Shown one piece after another: positions 7,189 to 12,699 of a DNA stretch of 12,699 bases. A model generated the notes under the pieces. That model did no database searches. It worked only from the letters and a program-made list of their open reading frames with translations, and was not told the DNA's origin. Position 1 is the first letter of the stretch. Each line of letters starts with the position of its first letter. A program made the translations under genes and the position numbers. The stretch comes from Alphaproteobacteria bacterium (lineage in GTDB: Bacteria > Pseudomonadota > Alphaproteobacteria > RF32 > CAG-239): the NCBI GenBank assembly GCA_017479785.1, contig JAFVBT010000036.1, positions 1 to 12,699 of the forward strand. The letters are read 5' to 3'.

Positions 7189-7668
7189 TTATTTTACCTG
7201 TTCAACAACTGCTTCGGTAATATCCGTACCGCCGGTAACCAAAGAAGCCTTATTGAACACAACTTTCAAACCTTCTTTTTCGGCAACGGCATTGATAATG
7301 TCGTTCAACTTCTTATCAGATGCCTGTAAAGCTGAAGCATAAACTTCATCAAATTCATCTTTTTTGCCGTTAATTTCGGTCAAATACTTTTCAGACAATT
7401 TTTTCTTAGCATCTTCATCTTTTTCGGCTTTAATTTTAACGTTTGCGTTGTCCGCCATTTTCTTCAACTCAGCAACCTGCGCATCACGTTCAATTTTCAG
7501 CGCAGCTATATCACGCGAAGATACAACAACACGCTGAACATCAACAACAGCGAACTTGCCGCTGTTATCGGCAACAGCTTTGTAGGTTACAAAAGAACTT
7601 ATAACCGCCGCAACAACTGCGATTAAAGCAACAACACCGTAATTTATTCCATTATTTTCGTTTGCCAT
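7189..7668 (-). CDS. OmpH/Skp-family periplasmic protein
   Basis: 159-residue protein resembling the OmpH/Skp chaperones that hold unfolded outer-membrane proteins in the periplasm. The start at 7668 has AGGAG 7 bases upstream; a frame extending to 7827 lacks a ribosome site and would overlap the divergent dgkA gene. A hydrophobic stretch (about 11-29) is followed by FAVVDVQRVVVSS (39-51), the usual opening beta strand of the family. A lysine/glutamate-rich helix (about 52-118), likely a coiled coil, forms the tentacle, and an ending KVVFNKASLVTGGTDITEAVV (135-155) matches the Skp C-terminal strand. The N terminus lacks positive charges, so it is unclear whether AVA (31-33) is cut or the segment stays as an anchor. 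The gene is not beside bamA or lpxD, its common partners. The family assignment is good; the exact role is inferred. Confidence 0.85.
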   Translation of the reverse strand: MANENNGINYGVVALIAVVAAVISSFVTYKAVADNSGKFAVVDVQRVVVSSRDIAALKIERDAQVAELKKMADNANVKIKAEKDEDAKKKLSEKYLTEINGKKDEFDEVYASALQASDKKLNDIINAVAEKEGLKVVFNKASLVTGGTDITEAVVEQVK

Positions 7669-7711
7669 TTTAATACTCCTAAAAAAACACATACTAATTA
7701 TGTTGTATGTA

Positions 7712-7739
7712 TTTATAACAAATTCAAGTGTAATAGCAA
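7712..7739 (-). promoter_or_regulatory. Candidate promoter of the OmpH-like gene
   Basis: On the - strand TTGCTA (7734-7739) and TATAAA (7712-7717) are 16 bases apart. This would leave a leader of roughly 35-40 bases before the start at 7668. A second possible reading uses TTGAAT with CATAAT slightly downstream, with long spacing. Confidence 0.4.
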
Positions 7740-7817
7740 AAATAAAACACAAGATACCCACAACAAAAAGATTGACGACAACACAAAAATAGTTATTCTT
7801 TAGCAAAGGAGAAAAAA

Positions 7818-8195
7818 ATGAAAGCAACAGACACCGGAATTAAAAGAATTTTAAAGGCCTTTACTTATTCATATGATGGTTTTAAGGCCGCTTTCAAAAG
7901 CGAAGCCGCTTTTCGTCAGGATATTGTTTTTGTTATCATTATGACTATCATCGCGTTGTGTTTTAATATGCCGGCATGGCAGCAAGCGCGCTTAATTGCA
8001 AGTTTGTTGATTGTATTATTGGCAGAACTTGTCAACACCGCCATAGAAACAATCATTGACCGTATTTCCGAAGATTATCATGAACTATCCAAAAAAGCAA
8101 AAGACATCGGCAGTTTGTTGGTGCTCATTTCTTTTGTTTATGTTGCGCTGATTTGGAGTACAACGATTTACGGCTGGATAATTTATGCGAGATAA
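7818..8195 (+). CDS. dgkA: Diacylglycerol kinase, integral membrane type
   Basis: Small inner-membrane enzyme that phosphorylates diacylglycerol (or undecaprenol in some relatives) with ATP, recycling lipid released during envelope synthesis. The 125-residue length is typical. Three membrane segments lie at about 34-50, 56-76 and 97-120. The signature AELVNTAIETIIDRISEDYH (69-88) followed by KKAKDIGS (92-99) contains the residues matching the E. coli active site (Glu70, Asn73, Glu77, Lys95, Asp96). AAAGGAG lies 7 bases before the ATG. TTGACG at 7772 with TATTCT at 7794 is a possible promoter, but its start point would fall inside the ribosome site, so the real promoter is unsure. hemW begins 3 bases after the stop, so the two are probably one transcript although functionally unrelated. 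Confidence 0.95.
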   Translation: MKATDTGIKRILKAFTYSYDGFKAAFKSEAAFRQDIVFVIIMTIIALCFNMPAWQQARLIASLLIVLLAELVNTAIETIIDRISEDYHELSKKAKDIGSLLVLISFVYVALIWSTTIYGWIIYAR

Positions 8196-8198
8196 AAA

Positions 8199-9296
8199 AT
8201 GCCGTATAATCCGGATGAACTTGCCATATATATCCACTGGCCGTTTTGCAAAAGCAAATGCCCTTATTGCGATTTTTATAAAGAGGTTCGTCGCGATGTC
8301 AATCAAGATGAAATTATCGCCCGATATATCGCAGATTTAAGCAAATATCATAAAATCACAAACAACCGCATCGTCAAGTCAATATTTTTCGGTGGCGGCA
8401 CACCGTCCCTGATTGAGCCGCGCAACATTGAAAAAATTATCAATCATATCTATAAACTTTGGCATGTTAAAGATAAGGCGGAAATATCATTGGAAGCTAA
8501 TCCGAACACCCGCGCAAAAACATTATTCAAAGATATAAAGCTGTCAGGAGTGAACAGATTGTCATTAGGAGTTCAGGCTCTGAATGCGGAAGATTTACGT
8601 TTTTTGGGCCGCACGCATAATCTTGAAACAGCACGCACCTGCTTAAAAGAAATAACTTCTGTTTTTAATAATCACTCTGCCGATTTGATATATGCGCGCC
8701 CAAACCAAACGCCGTCACAATGGCAACAAGAATTACAAGAAATCACTTCTTACGGCTTGCGCCATATTTCACTGTATCAGCTTACCATTGAACCGAATAC
8801 CGTTTTTGCCCGCAAGAAAATTCAGCCTTTAAATGACGATGCTGCTGCCGAAATGTATAATTTCACGCGTGATTTTCTGACTTCTTCCGGCTATCAACAC
8901 TATGAGGTTTCTAATTTTGCCCAAAAAGGCTATCAATCAACGCATAATCTAACCTATTGGCAAGGCGGAGATTATATCGGCATCGGCGCATCTGCACACG
9001 GGCGATTAAAAATCGGCAACCGGCGTATTGCAACAGTTTATCCTTTTAAACATGAAAATTTGTCGTCCGAAGAACGCGCCGAAGAATTGATTATTATGGG
9101 ATTAAGACTCACAGAAGGTATTAATTTGCAAGATTTTGAGCAAATATGCGGGCTGAATTTCCACCGATTTGTGAACATTCAAAAACTGCAAGATTTAAAA
9201 GATATGGAACTTTTGGCAGAATCAGCAACACATATTTATCCTACATACAAAGGTATGCTTGTATTAAACGAAATTATCAGTGAATTATGCCCTTAA
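8199..9296 (+). CDS. hemW: Heme chaperone HemW (radical SAM)
   Basis: Radical SAM protein of the HemN-like group that binds heme and delivers it to respiratory enzymes; often misnamed coproporphyrinogen III oxidase. At 365 residues it fits HemW. The cluster motif CKSKCPYCDF has Cys17, Cys21 and Cys24, followed by aspartate-phenylalanine and not the fourth cysteine typical of true HemN. Next come FFGGGTPSL (63-71), SLEANP (97-102), LSLGVQ (121-126), DLIYARPNQT (162-171) and SLYQLTIEPNTVF (191-203), and the C-terminal HemN-like domain (about 285-360). DLIYARP is the alphaproteobacterial form of this motif, with Asn169 where Gly is usual. The ribosome site is weak (GAGAT next to the dgkA stop), so translation is probably coupled to dgkA. 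The stop lies 2 bases from the end of the convergent permease gene. Confidence 0.95.
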   Translation: MPYNPDELAIYIHWPFCKSKCPYCDFYKEVRRDVNQDEIIARYIADLSKYHKITNNRIVKSIFFGGGTPSLIEPRNIEKIINHIYKLWHVKDKAEISLEANPNTRAKTLFKDIKLSGVNRLSLGVQALNAEDLRFLGRTHNLETARTCLKEITSVFNNHSADLIYARPNQTPSQWQQELQEITSYGLRHISLYQLTIEPNTVFARKKIQPLNDDAAAEMYNFTRDFLTSSGYQHYEVSNFAQKGYQSTHNLTYWQGGDYIGIGASAHGRLKIGNRRIATVYPFKHENLSSEERAEELIIMGLRLTEGINLQDFEQICGLNFHRFVNIQKLQDLKDMELLAESATHIYPTYKGMLVLNEIISELCP

Positions 9297-9298
9297 TT

Positions 9299-10234
9299 TT
9301 ATTCCAAAATTCCGTAATTACCATTAACCAACACAACTAGCAATAACAAAAAAAACATCATGGCAAACCCCTCGGTTACCGAAACTTCATCGGGAATTTT
9401 TTGGAAACGATTTAAAGCAAAAATAAAAATCGGTGCAATCAACAACAATGCCGTCACATACCCAGGATTCGGCGCAACCCGCAAAGCCATGGTTTTGGCA
9501 ACAATCAGTAATGTGCTGAACAAAATCAATAATACTCCCGGCTTAATCATCTGCGGCGCGATAATATCTTTAAGTGCGTCCATACCATAATTACGCTGAT
9601 AGAAAAACAAATTATAGCAACCGCTGACAAAAGTTGAAACTGTCAGATAATAAACCAGCCCCTGCCCCAATGAGTTGCCTTCTGTTGCAATATATTTTGT
9701 TATCACACTCATGACCGATAATGCCGCGACGGCGGCCAGTGTGTACGTGGCAGCTTCTCTGGATATTTTACTTTGCCACATTTGCCAGTAACAAAAGGTA
9801 AAACCGCATAGAACCAAAATCAACGTCAGCAAAACATCACTGTTTGACCAGAGTTGCATAAATTTTTCAGGTGTAAGCAACCACCATATGAATGTGGTCA
9901 GTAAAACCGTAACCGCCATAAAACGCGACGTCGGACCGGCTCCGAAGCATGATGAAGCAAAAAAAATATGAGAATCATATACACCGATACAAATTCCCTG
10001 CGCCACCAAAAGCAACCAATAATGCCAATCAGATGGCACGGGAAAAACCGTCAAAAACGGTAAAAACAACAAACATATCCCAAAACCGCGCCAAACACCG
10101 AGTAAATAACCGTCTAATTTATAATGCTGATTAAACAGCATATAAATCGCCGTAAAAAATCCGTATATTAAGCCGTTGATAACCCATAACATATTGCAGA
10201 AAATAGTCACCGTTTTCCGGCTTTCAAGCCACAC
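9299..10234 (-). CDS. DMT/EamA-like permease, ten predicted helices
   Basis: Inner-membrane protein of up to 311 residues with about ten hydrophobic segments (near 15-34, 42-64, 71-90, 104-121, 133-150, 161-181, 190-210, 231-250, 257-275, 288-305). The two-fold pattern of five helices, with small-residue and proline motifs such as RVAPNPGYVTALLLIAPIF (252-270), resembles the drug/metabolite transporter superfamily. The substrate is unknown. The start is uncertain. A GTG at 10234 is in frame, but the AAGGAG ribosome site lies 15 bases before it and is better spaced for an ATG in another frame that stops after six codons. An in-frame ATG at 10192, just before the first helix, has no clear ribosome site. 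The gene faces hemW end to end with only 2 bases between stop codons. It may be read together with transcripts from the tRNA-Ser side. Confidence 0.7.
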   Translation of the reverse strand: MWLESRKTVTIFCNMLWVINGLIYGFFTAIYMLFNQHYKLDGYLLGVWRGFGICLLFLPFLTVFPVPSDWHYWLLLVAQGICIGVYDSHIFFASSCFGAGPTSRFMAVTVLLTTFIWWLLTPEKFMQLWSNSDVLLTLILVLCGFTFCYWQMWQSKISREAATYTLAAVAALSVMSVITKYIATEGNSLGQGLVYYLTVSTFVSGCYNLFFYQRNYGMDALKDIIAPQMIKPGVLLILFSTLLIVAKTMALRVAPNPGYVTALLLIAPIFIFALNRFQKIPDEVSVTEGFAMMFFLLLLVVLVNGNYGILE

Positions 10235-10309
10235 GATAACACATCAATTCTCCTTGTATGCAAAACATTTTCACTATTGCAAGAAGCCTATGGACAGCGA
10301 AATCTATCA

Positions 10310-10382
10310 GGTTCGAGTCCTCACGCGCACACTAAAAAAGCACCCTCTCGAGTGCTTCTTTAGTGGCGGAGCGTAGAGGACT
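10310..10382. repeat. 73-bp direct repeat, copy 1 (decayed tRNA-Ser tail)
   Basis: Bases 10310-10382 match 10523-10595 with a single difference (A at 10351, G at 10564). On the - strand this copy contains the last 19 bases of the tRNA-Ser gene including CCA (10364-10382), then the terminator hairpin, then a T-arm-like inverted tail. The rest of the tRNA is absent, so this is a tail-only remnant. The base difference breaks one pair of its hairpin (10338-10357), which suggests this copy is the one that has decayed. Confidence 0.9.
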
Positions 10383-10522
10383 TCGCTTTTTTAAAAGCTC
10401 AATCAGTTAAAGTTTTTATTGCGTGCGCCGCAGTTGCTTACGCTGCCTTTGCTTACGCAAAAACTTTACCGCTTGCGGTAAAAACAACCGGAGCAACGGT
10501 TGTTTTTATCCTCGCGCCTTTC
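10383..10522. other. Hairpin array between the two repeats
   Basis: These 140 bases have no plausible protein gene but are nearly filled by small stems: GCTTTT/AAAAGC (10385-10398); GCAG/CTGC (10430-10446); TTTGC-TTAC-GCAAA (10448-10461); TTTACCGC-TT-GCGGTAAA (10465-10482); AAAAACAACCG/CGGTTGTTTTT (10480-10507); and CTCGCGCC/GGTTCGAG (10511-10530, imperfect). A competing longer pairing joins TAAAGTTTTT (10408-10417) to AAAAACTTTA (10459-10468). GTGCGC (10423-10428) can pair with GCGCAC (10538-10543), closing the array as one folded domain. It could be a structured RNA, a tandem terminator block or the body of a small mobile repeat. No function can be assigned. Confidence 0.65.
10480..10507. 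terminator. Terminator-like hairpin within the array
   Basis: AAAAACAACCG (10480-10490) pairs perfectly with CGGTTGTTTTT (10497-10507) around GAGCAA. It has A- and T-runs on its outer sides, so it could end transcripts in both directions. It would act as a second stop behind the tRNA-Ser terminator, or before the permease. Confidence 0.6.
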
Positions 10523-10595
10523 GGTTCGAGTCCTCACGCGCACACTAAAAAAGCACCCTCTCGGGTGCTTCTTTAGTGGCGGAGCGTAGAGGACT
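10523..10595. repeat. 73-bp direct repeat, copy 2 (overlaps tRNA-Ser 3' end)
   Basis: The intact copy. Its right end (10577-10595) is the 3' tail of tRNA-Ser: CCA, discriminator, acceptor strand and part of the T-arm. Its centre is the tRNA terminator. Its left end is an inverted T-arm-like tail. Together with the next bases it forms a long interrupted palindrome: GGTTCGAGTCCTC (10523-10535) is the exact inverse complement of GAGGACTCGAACC (10589-10601). Confidence 0.9.
10547..10570 (-). terminator. Terminator of tRNA-Ser
   Basis: Read on the - strand, AAGCACCC and GGGTGCTT (plus positions 10551-10570) pair perfectly around GAGA, followed by a T-run. It begins 6 bases after the tRNA CCA end, the usual place for a tRNA terminator. 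Confidence 0.85.
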
Positions 10596-10664
10596 CGAAC
10601 CTCTGCACCGTTATTCGCGGTGACGGATTAGCAATCCGCTGTATTACCACTCTACCAACGCTCC
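10577..10664 (-). tRNA. tRNA-Ser (anticodon GCU)
   Basis: Reads AGC/AGU serine codons. The whole class II cloverleaf can be drawn. The acceptor GGAGCGT pairs with ACGCTCC. A short D-stem GTA/TAC has the loop GAGTGGTAA. The anticodon stem GCGGA/TCCGT carries loop TTGCTAA, with anticodon GCT at plus positions 10630-10632. A long variable arm CACCG/CGGTG is typical of serine tRNA. The T-arm is AGAGG-TTCGAGT-CCTCT. Discriminator G and CCA are encoded. The last 19 bases are duplicated 213 bp away. Confidence 0.97.
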
Positions 10665-10676
10665 GTATAGGACTCA

Positions 10677-10705
10677 TATTTATCTGATGTTTTGCAATCA
10701 GTCAA
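10677..10705 (-). promoter_or_regulatory. Candidate promoter of tRNA-Ser
   Basis: On the - strand TTGACT (10700-10705) is followed after 15-17 bases by AT-rich GATAAATA (10677-10684). This would start transcription a few bases to a dozen bases before the tRNA 5' end. The -35 is good and the -10 only fair. Confidence 0.45.
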
Positions 10706-10770
10706 TATATTTTTTCAAATTTATGCAAATTATTTCAAAACATCTTGAATCTGCCACTTTCAACATTATC

Positions 10771-10795
10771 TGATATCATTATTAAGGAGATATCA
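10771..10795 (+). promoter_or_regulatory. Possible hairpin presenting a ribosome site
   Basis: TGATATC (10771-10777) is the inverse complement of GATATCA (10789-10795). The loop holds AAGGA, the ribosome site of the gene starting at 10798. The stem is short and AT-rich, so a regulatory effect is only a possibility. Confidence 0.3.
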
Positions 10796-10797
10796 AC

Positions 10798-11112
10798 ATG
10801 GAATTATACCTCATCATTGCCTTGTTTTTTATATACATAATTACGGCATTCACCGGTGCGGAAATACTGGTTAAAAAAATATGGACAACCGCCTTTATCA
10901 CCGCATTTCTGGCCGCTAGCATCGCACTTTTATTCTTGCGCATCACAAAACAAGACGTCATGCTTTCAGCCGATACTTTCAACTGGTATTATGTCTTATA
11001 CATTGCCGGTTCTCTGGCACTGGTTTTGGGACTGATCAACCTTTGGATGTATCGCGTACCTCTTTGGCATTTGTTCAGCACCAATTCTTCTGACTCCGAC
11101 ACTAAAGAATAG
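10798..11112 (+). CDS. Small membrane protein, three predicted helices
   Basis: I do not recognise the family. The 104-residue protein has hydrophobic segments at about 2-20, 28-48 and 62-84, with a charged linker (RITKQD, 48-53) and a hydrophilic tail rich in serine and aspartate (95-104), so it is probably an inner-membrane protein. AGGAGA (10785-10790) lies 7 bases before the ATG and codon use matches the neighbours, both supporting a real gene. A poor promoter candidate is TTGAAT at 10745 with TTATCT at 10766. The next gene begins 55 bases downstream on the same strand, so the two may be co-transcribed, although a TATAAT box lies in that gap. No catalytic motif is visible and no function is proposed. 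Confidence 0.75.
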   Translation: MELYLIIALFFIYIITAFTGAEILVKKIWTTAFITAFLAASIALLFLRITKQDVMLSADTFNWYYVLYIAGSLALVLGLINLWMYRVPLWHLFSTNSSDSDTKE

Positions 11113-11120
11113 TTGCAGAT

Positions 11121-11126
11121 TATAAT
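11121..11126 (+). promoter_or_regulatory. Candidate -10 box before the FAD-dehydrogenase gene
   Basis: A perfect TATAAT lies 42 bases before the start codon at 11168. No convincing -35 is seen at 17 bases upstream, so this is a weak promoter call. Confidence 0.3.
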
Positions 11127-11167
11127 TTTTCGTTTATGATGCCTTCTATATACCAACGGGAGGCTTT

Positions 11168-12699
11168 ATGTTTCGTATCAATAATTTGCAGGCACCTCTT
11201 AATGCCACATCGGAAGATATAAAAAAACTGGCAACAAAAAAATTAAATCGTTCTGATGCAAAAATTACAAATTTCGGTATTTCCAAAAAATCCGTGGATG
11301 CTCGTAATAAAAACAATGTACACTTTGTTTACAGCGTTGATTTTGATGCCGAAAATATACAATTAACCACGCAAGATAACGATATTGAACAACTCCCTGC
11401 TCCGGAAATATTATCCTTCAAAATTAAAAATACCGGCATACGTCCGATTGTTATCGGCAGCGGACCGGCAGGAATGTTTGCCGGTATTGCTCTAGCCGAA
11501 GCCGGACTTAAACCGATTATCATTGAACGCGGTGCAAACGTTGATATTAGGCAACAAGATGTAGATTTTTTTTGGAAAACAGGGCACTTAAATCCGGAAT
11601 CTAACGTACAATTCGGCGAAGGCGGTGCCGGCACTTTTTCTGACGGCAAACTGATGACCGGCATTAAAAAAGATAAATTCACCGCTAAAGTTATGCAAGA
11701 ACTGTATGCCGCCAGCGCACCACAAGAAATTCTCTATTTGGCCAAACCGCACATCGGCACCGATAACCTTAAGATAATTGTACGCAATATCCGCCGCAAA
11801 ATAGAGAAACTCGGCGGCGAATATCGTTTTAATTCAAAATTGGAAGGTTTGATTATAAAAGATAATCACTTAATGGCTCTTAAAATTCAGCATAACAATG
11901 AAATATACGAACTGGCGGCAGACAGAGTGTTTTTAGCTATCGGTCACAGCGCACGCGATACCTTTGAGATGTTGCAAAAAGCCGGTGTTTATATGCAGCA
12001 AAAGCCATTTTCCGTTGGTGCACGCATTGAACATAAGCAGAGTCTTATCAATAAGTCCCAATATGGAAAATTTGCACAAAGCCCCTATCTTGGAGCAGCC
12101 GATTACAAAATGGCCGTACACTTACCGAACGGTAGATCGGCTTATACATTTTGTATGTGTCCGGGCGGAACAGTGGTTGCTGCCGCTTCTGAAATAGGAC
12201 GCGTGGTTACAAATGGTATGAGTGAATTTTCCCGAGACAAAGAAAATGCCAATGCCGCGCTACTCGTAGGTGTTGACGGCAGAGATTTCGGTTCTGACGA
12301 ACCATTGGCCGGAATGTATTTTCAAAGGAAACTGGAAGAAACGGCTTTCAGACTCGGCGGCGCAAATTATCAAGCGCCGGCTCAGTTGGTTGGTGATTTT
12401 TTGTGCGATAAAACTTCAAAAAAATTCGGCGAAGTGCAACCATCATATAAACCGGGAGTCACCCCAACAAATCTGGCTGAAGTTTTACCGCCGGATATTG
12501 CCGATACAATGCGTTTGGGAATTAAAGAGATGGCGAAAAAATTGCGCGGTTTTGATAGTTATGATGCAGTTTTAACAGGGGTTGAAACCCGAAGTTCCTC
12601 ACCGGTACGTATTGTGCGCGATGAAGCCATGCAAAGCAACATCCGCGGACTTTATCCGTGTGGCGAAGGTGCCGGTTATGCCGGCGGAATCACCTCATC
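11168..12699 (+). CDS. FAD-dependent dehydrogenase, COG2509-like (3' end cut)
   Basis: The open frame from ATG 11168 runs off the right edge after 510 residues; family members are usually about 520-540, so only a short tail is missing. GGGAGG (11158-11163) is a strong ribosome site 4 bases before the ATG. After an N-terminal region of about 90 residues comes the Rossmann motif VIGSGPAGMFAGIALAEAG (95-113), with Glu120 likely binding the FAD ribose. GEGGAGTFSDGKL (150-162) follows, then a second nucleotide-binding-type segment ending FLAIGHSARDTFEML and the cysteine-bearing FCMCPGG block. The last visible part, YPCGEGAGYAGGITS, is the family's characteristic C-terminal FAD contact. This matches the widely conserved but poorly characterised NAD(FAD)-utilizing dehydrogenases. 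Substrate and pathway are unknown. It may be co-transcribed with the small membrane protein upstream. Confidence 0.9.
   Translation, partial: MFRINNLQAPLNATSEDIKKLATKKLNRSDAKITNFGISKKSVDARNKNNVHFVYSVDFDAENIQLTTQDNDIEQLPAPEILSFKIKNTGIRPIVIGSGPAGMFAGIALAEAGLKPIIIERGANVDIRQQDVDFFWKTGHLNPESNVQFGEGGAGTFSDGKLMTGIKKDKFTAKVMQELYAASAPQEILYLAKPHIGTDNLKIIVRNIRRKIEKLGGEYRFNSKLEGLIIKDNHLMALKIQHNNEIYELAADRVFLAIGHSARDTFEMLQKAGVYMQQKPFSVGARIEHKQSLINKSQYGKFAQSPYLGAADYKMAVHLPNGRSAYTFCMCPGGTVVAAASEIGRVVTNGMSEFSRDKENANAALLVGVDGRDFGSDEPLAGMYFQRKLEETAFRLGGANYQAPAQLVGDFLCDKTSKKFGEVQPSYKPGVTPTNLAEVLPPDIADTMRLGIKEMAKKLRGFDSYDAVLTGVETRSSSPVRIVRDEAMQSNIRGLYPCGEGAGYAGGITS

Noticed and set aside
7772..7799. TTGACG/TATTCT as the dgkA promoter
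   Set aside because: The expected start point would fall within the ribosome site at 7805-7811, leaving no usable leader, so it was not listed as a feature.
7669..7827. Upstream extension of the OmpH-like frame with hydrophobic residues
   Set aside because: No ribosome site at 7827, it would overlap the divergent dgkA start, and the internal start at 7668 has AGGAG at good spacing.
8199..9296. Oxygen-independent coproporphyrinogen III oxidase (HemN) as the product
   Set aside because: The cluster motif is CX3CX2C followed by DF without the fourth cysteine of HemN, and the length is about 365 residues instead of about 450.
10176..10376. 66-codon frame on the + strand running through repeat copy 1
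   Set aside because: It crosses the permease start, the spacer and the repeat remnant with no ribosome site or recognisable product.
10310..10595. CRISPR array reading of the two 73-bp repeats
   Set aside because: Only two copies exist, the repeat is too long, the spacing is 140 bp, and it contains a tRNA tail and a terminator; no cas gene is present.

Overview
The window reads as core chromosome of a low-GC alphaproteobacterium, probably of the host- or gut-associated type. The evidence is the rplT-pheS-pheT order, the alphaproteobacterial form of PheS (tail ending in GGLS plus a few residues) and of HemW (DLIYARP motif), AT-rich codon choice throughout, and AGGAG-type ribosome binding sites. 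The lineage is inferred from family resemblance and was not tested.

Left part (1-5446, all + strand): the 3' end of rplT, a terminator or attenuator hairpin, then a tight pheS-pheT-proS translation operon. pheS and pheT overlap by 4 bases, and proS starts 10 bases after pheT. It closes with a perfect 16-bp stem hairpin. The ProRS is the archaeal/eukaryotic-like type, not the bacterial type expected in this class.

Middle (5480-9296): a secreted MORN-like repeat protein (-) is divergent from a proline iminopeptidase (+) across a 125-bp promoter region that carries a 10-bp inverted repeat. The iminopeptidase converges on an OmpH/Skp-like protein (-) across a bidirectional terminator. That gene is divergent from dgkA-hemW (+), which are 3 bases apart and probably co-transcribed.

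Right part (9299-12699): a ten-helix DMT/EamA-like permease (-) ends 2 bases from the end of hemW. Then comes about 340 bp without protein genes and a tRNA-Ser(GCU) on the - strand. This gene-free stretch is the most unusual part. The last 19 bases of the tRNA gene, its terminator and flanking sequence (73 bp) are present twice as direct repeats 213 bp apart. The 140 bp between the copies is almost entirely back-to-back hairpins. Beyond the tRNA are a small three-helix membrane protein of unknown function and a COG2509-like FAD-dependent dehydrogenase that runs off the right edge.

The window holds housekeeping genes plus one candidate undescribed element: the tRNA-tail repeat with its hairpin array. 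I see no CRISPR array, transposase, integrase or recognisable defence system.
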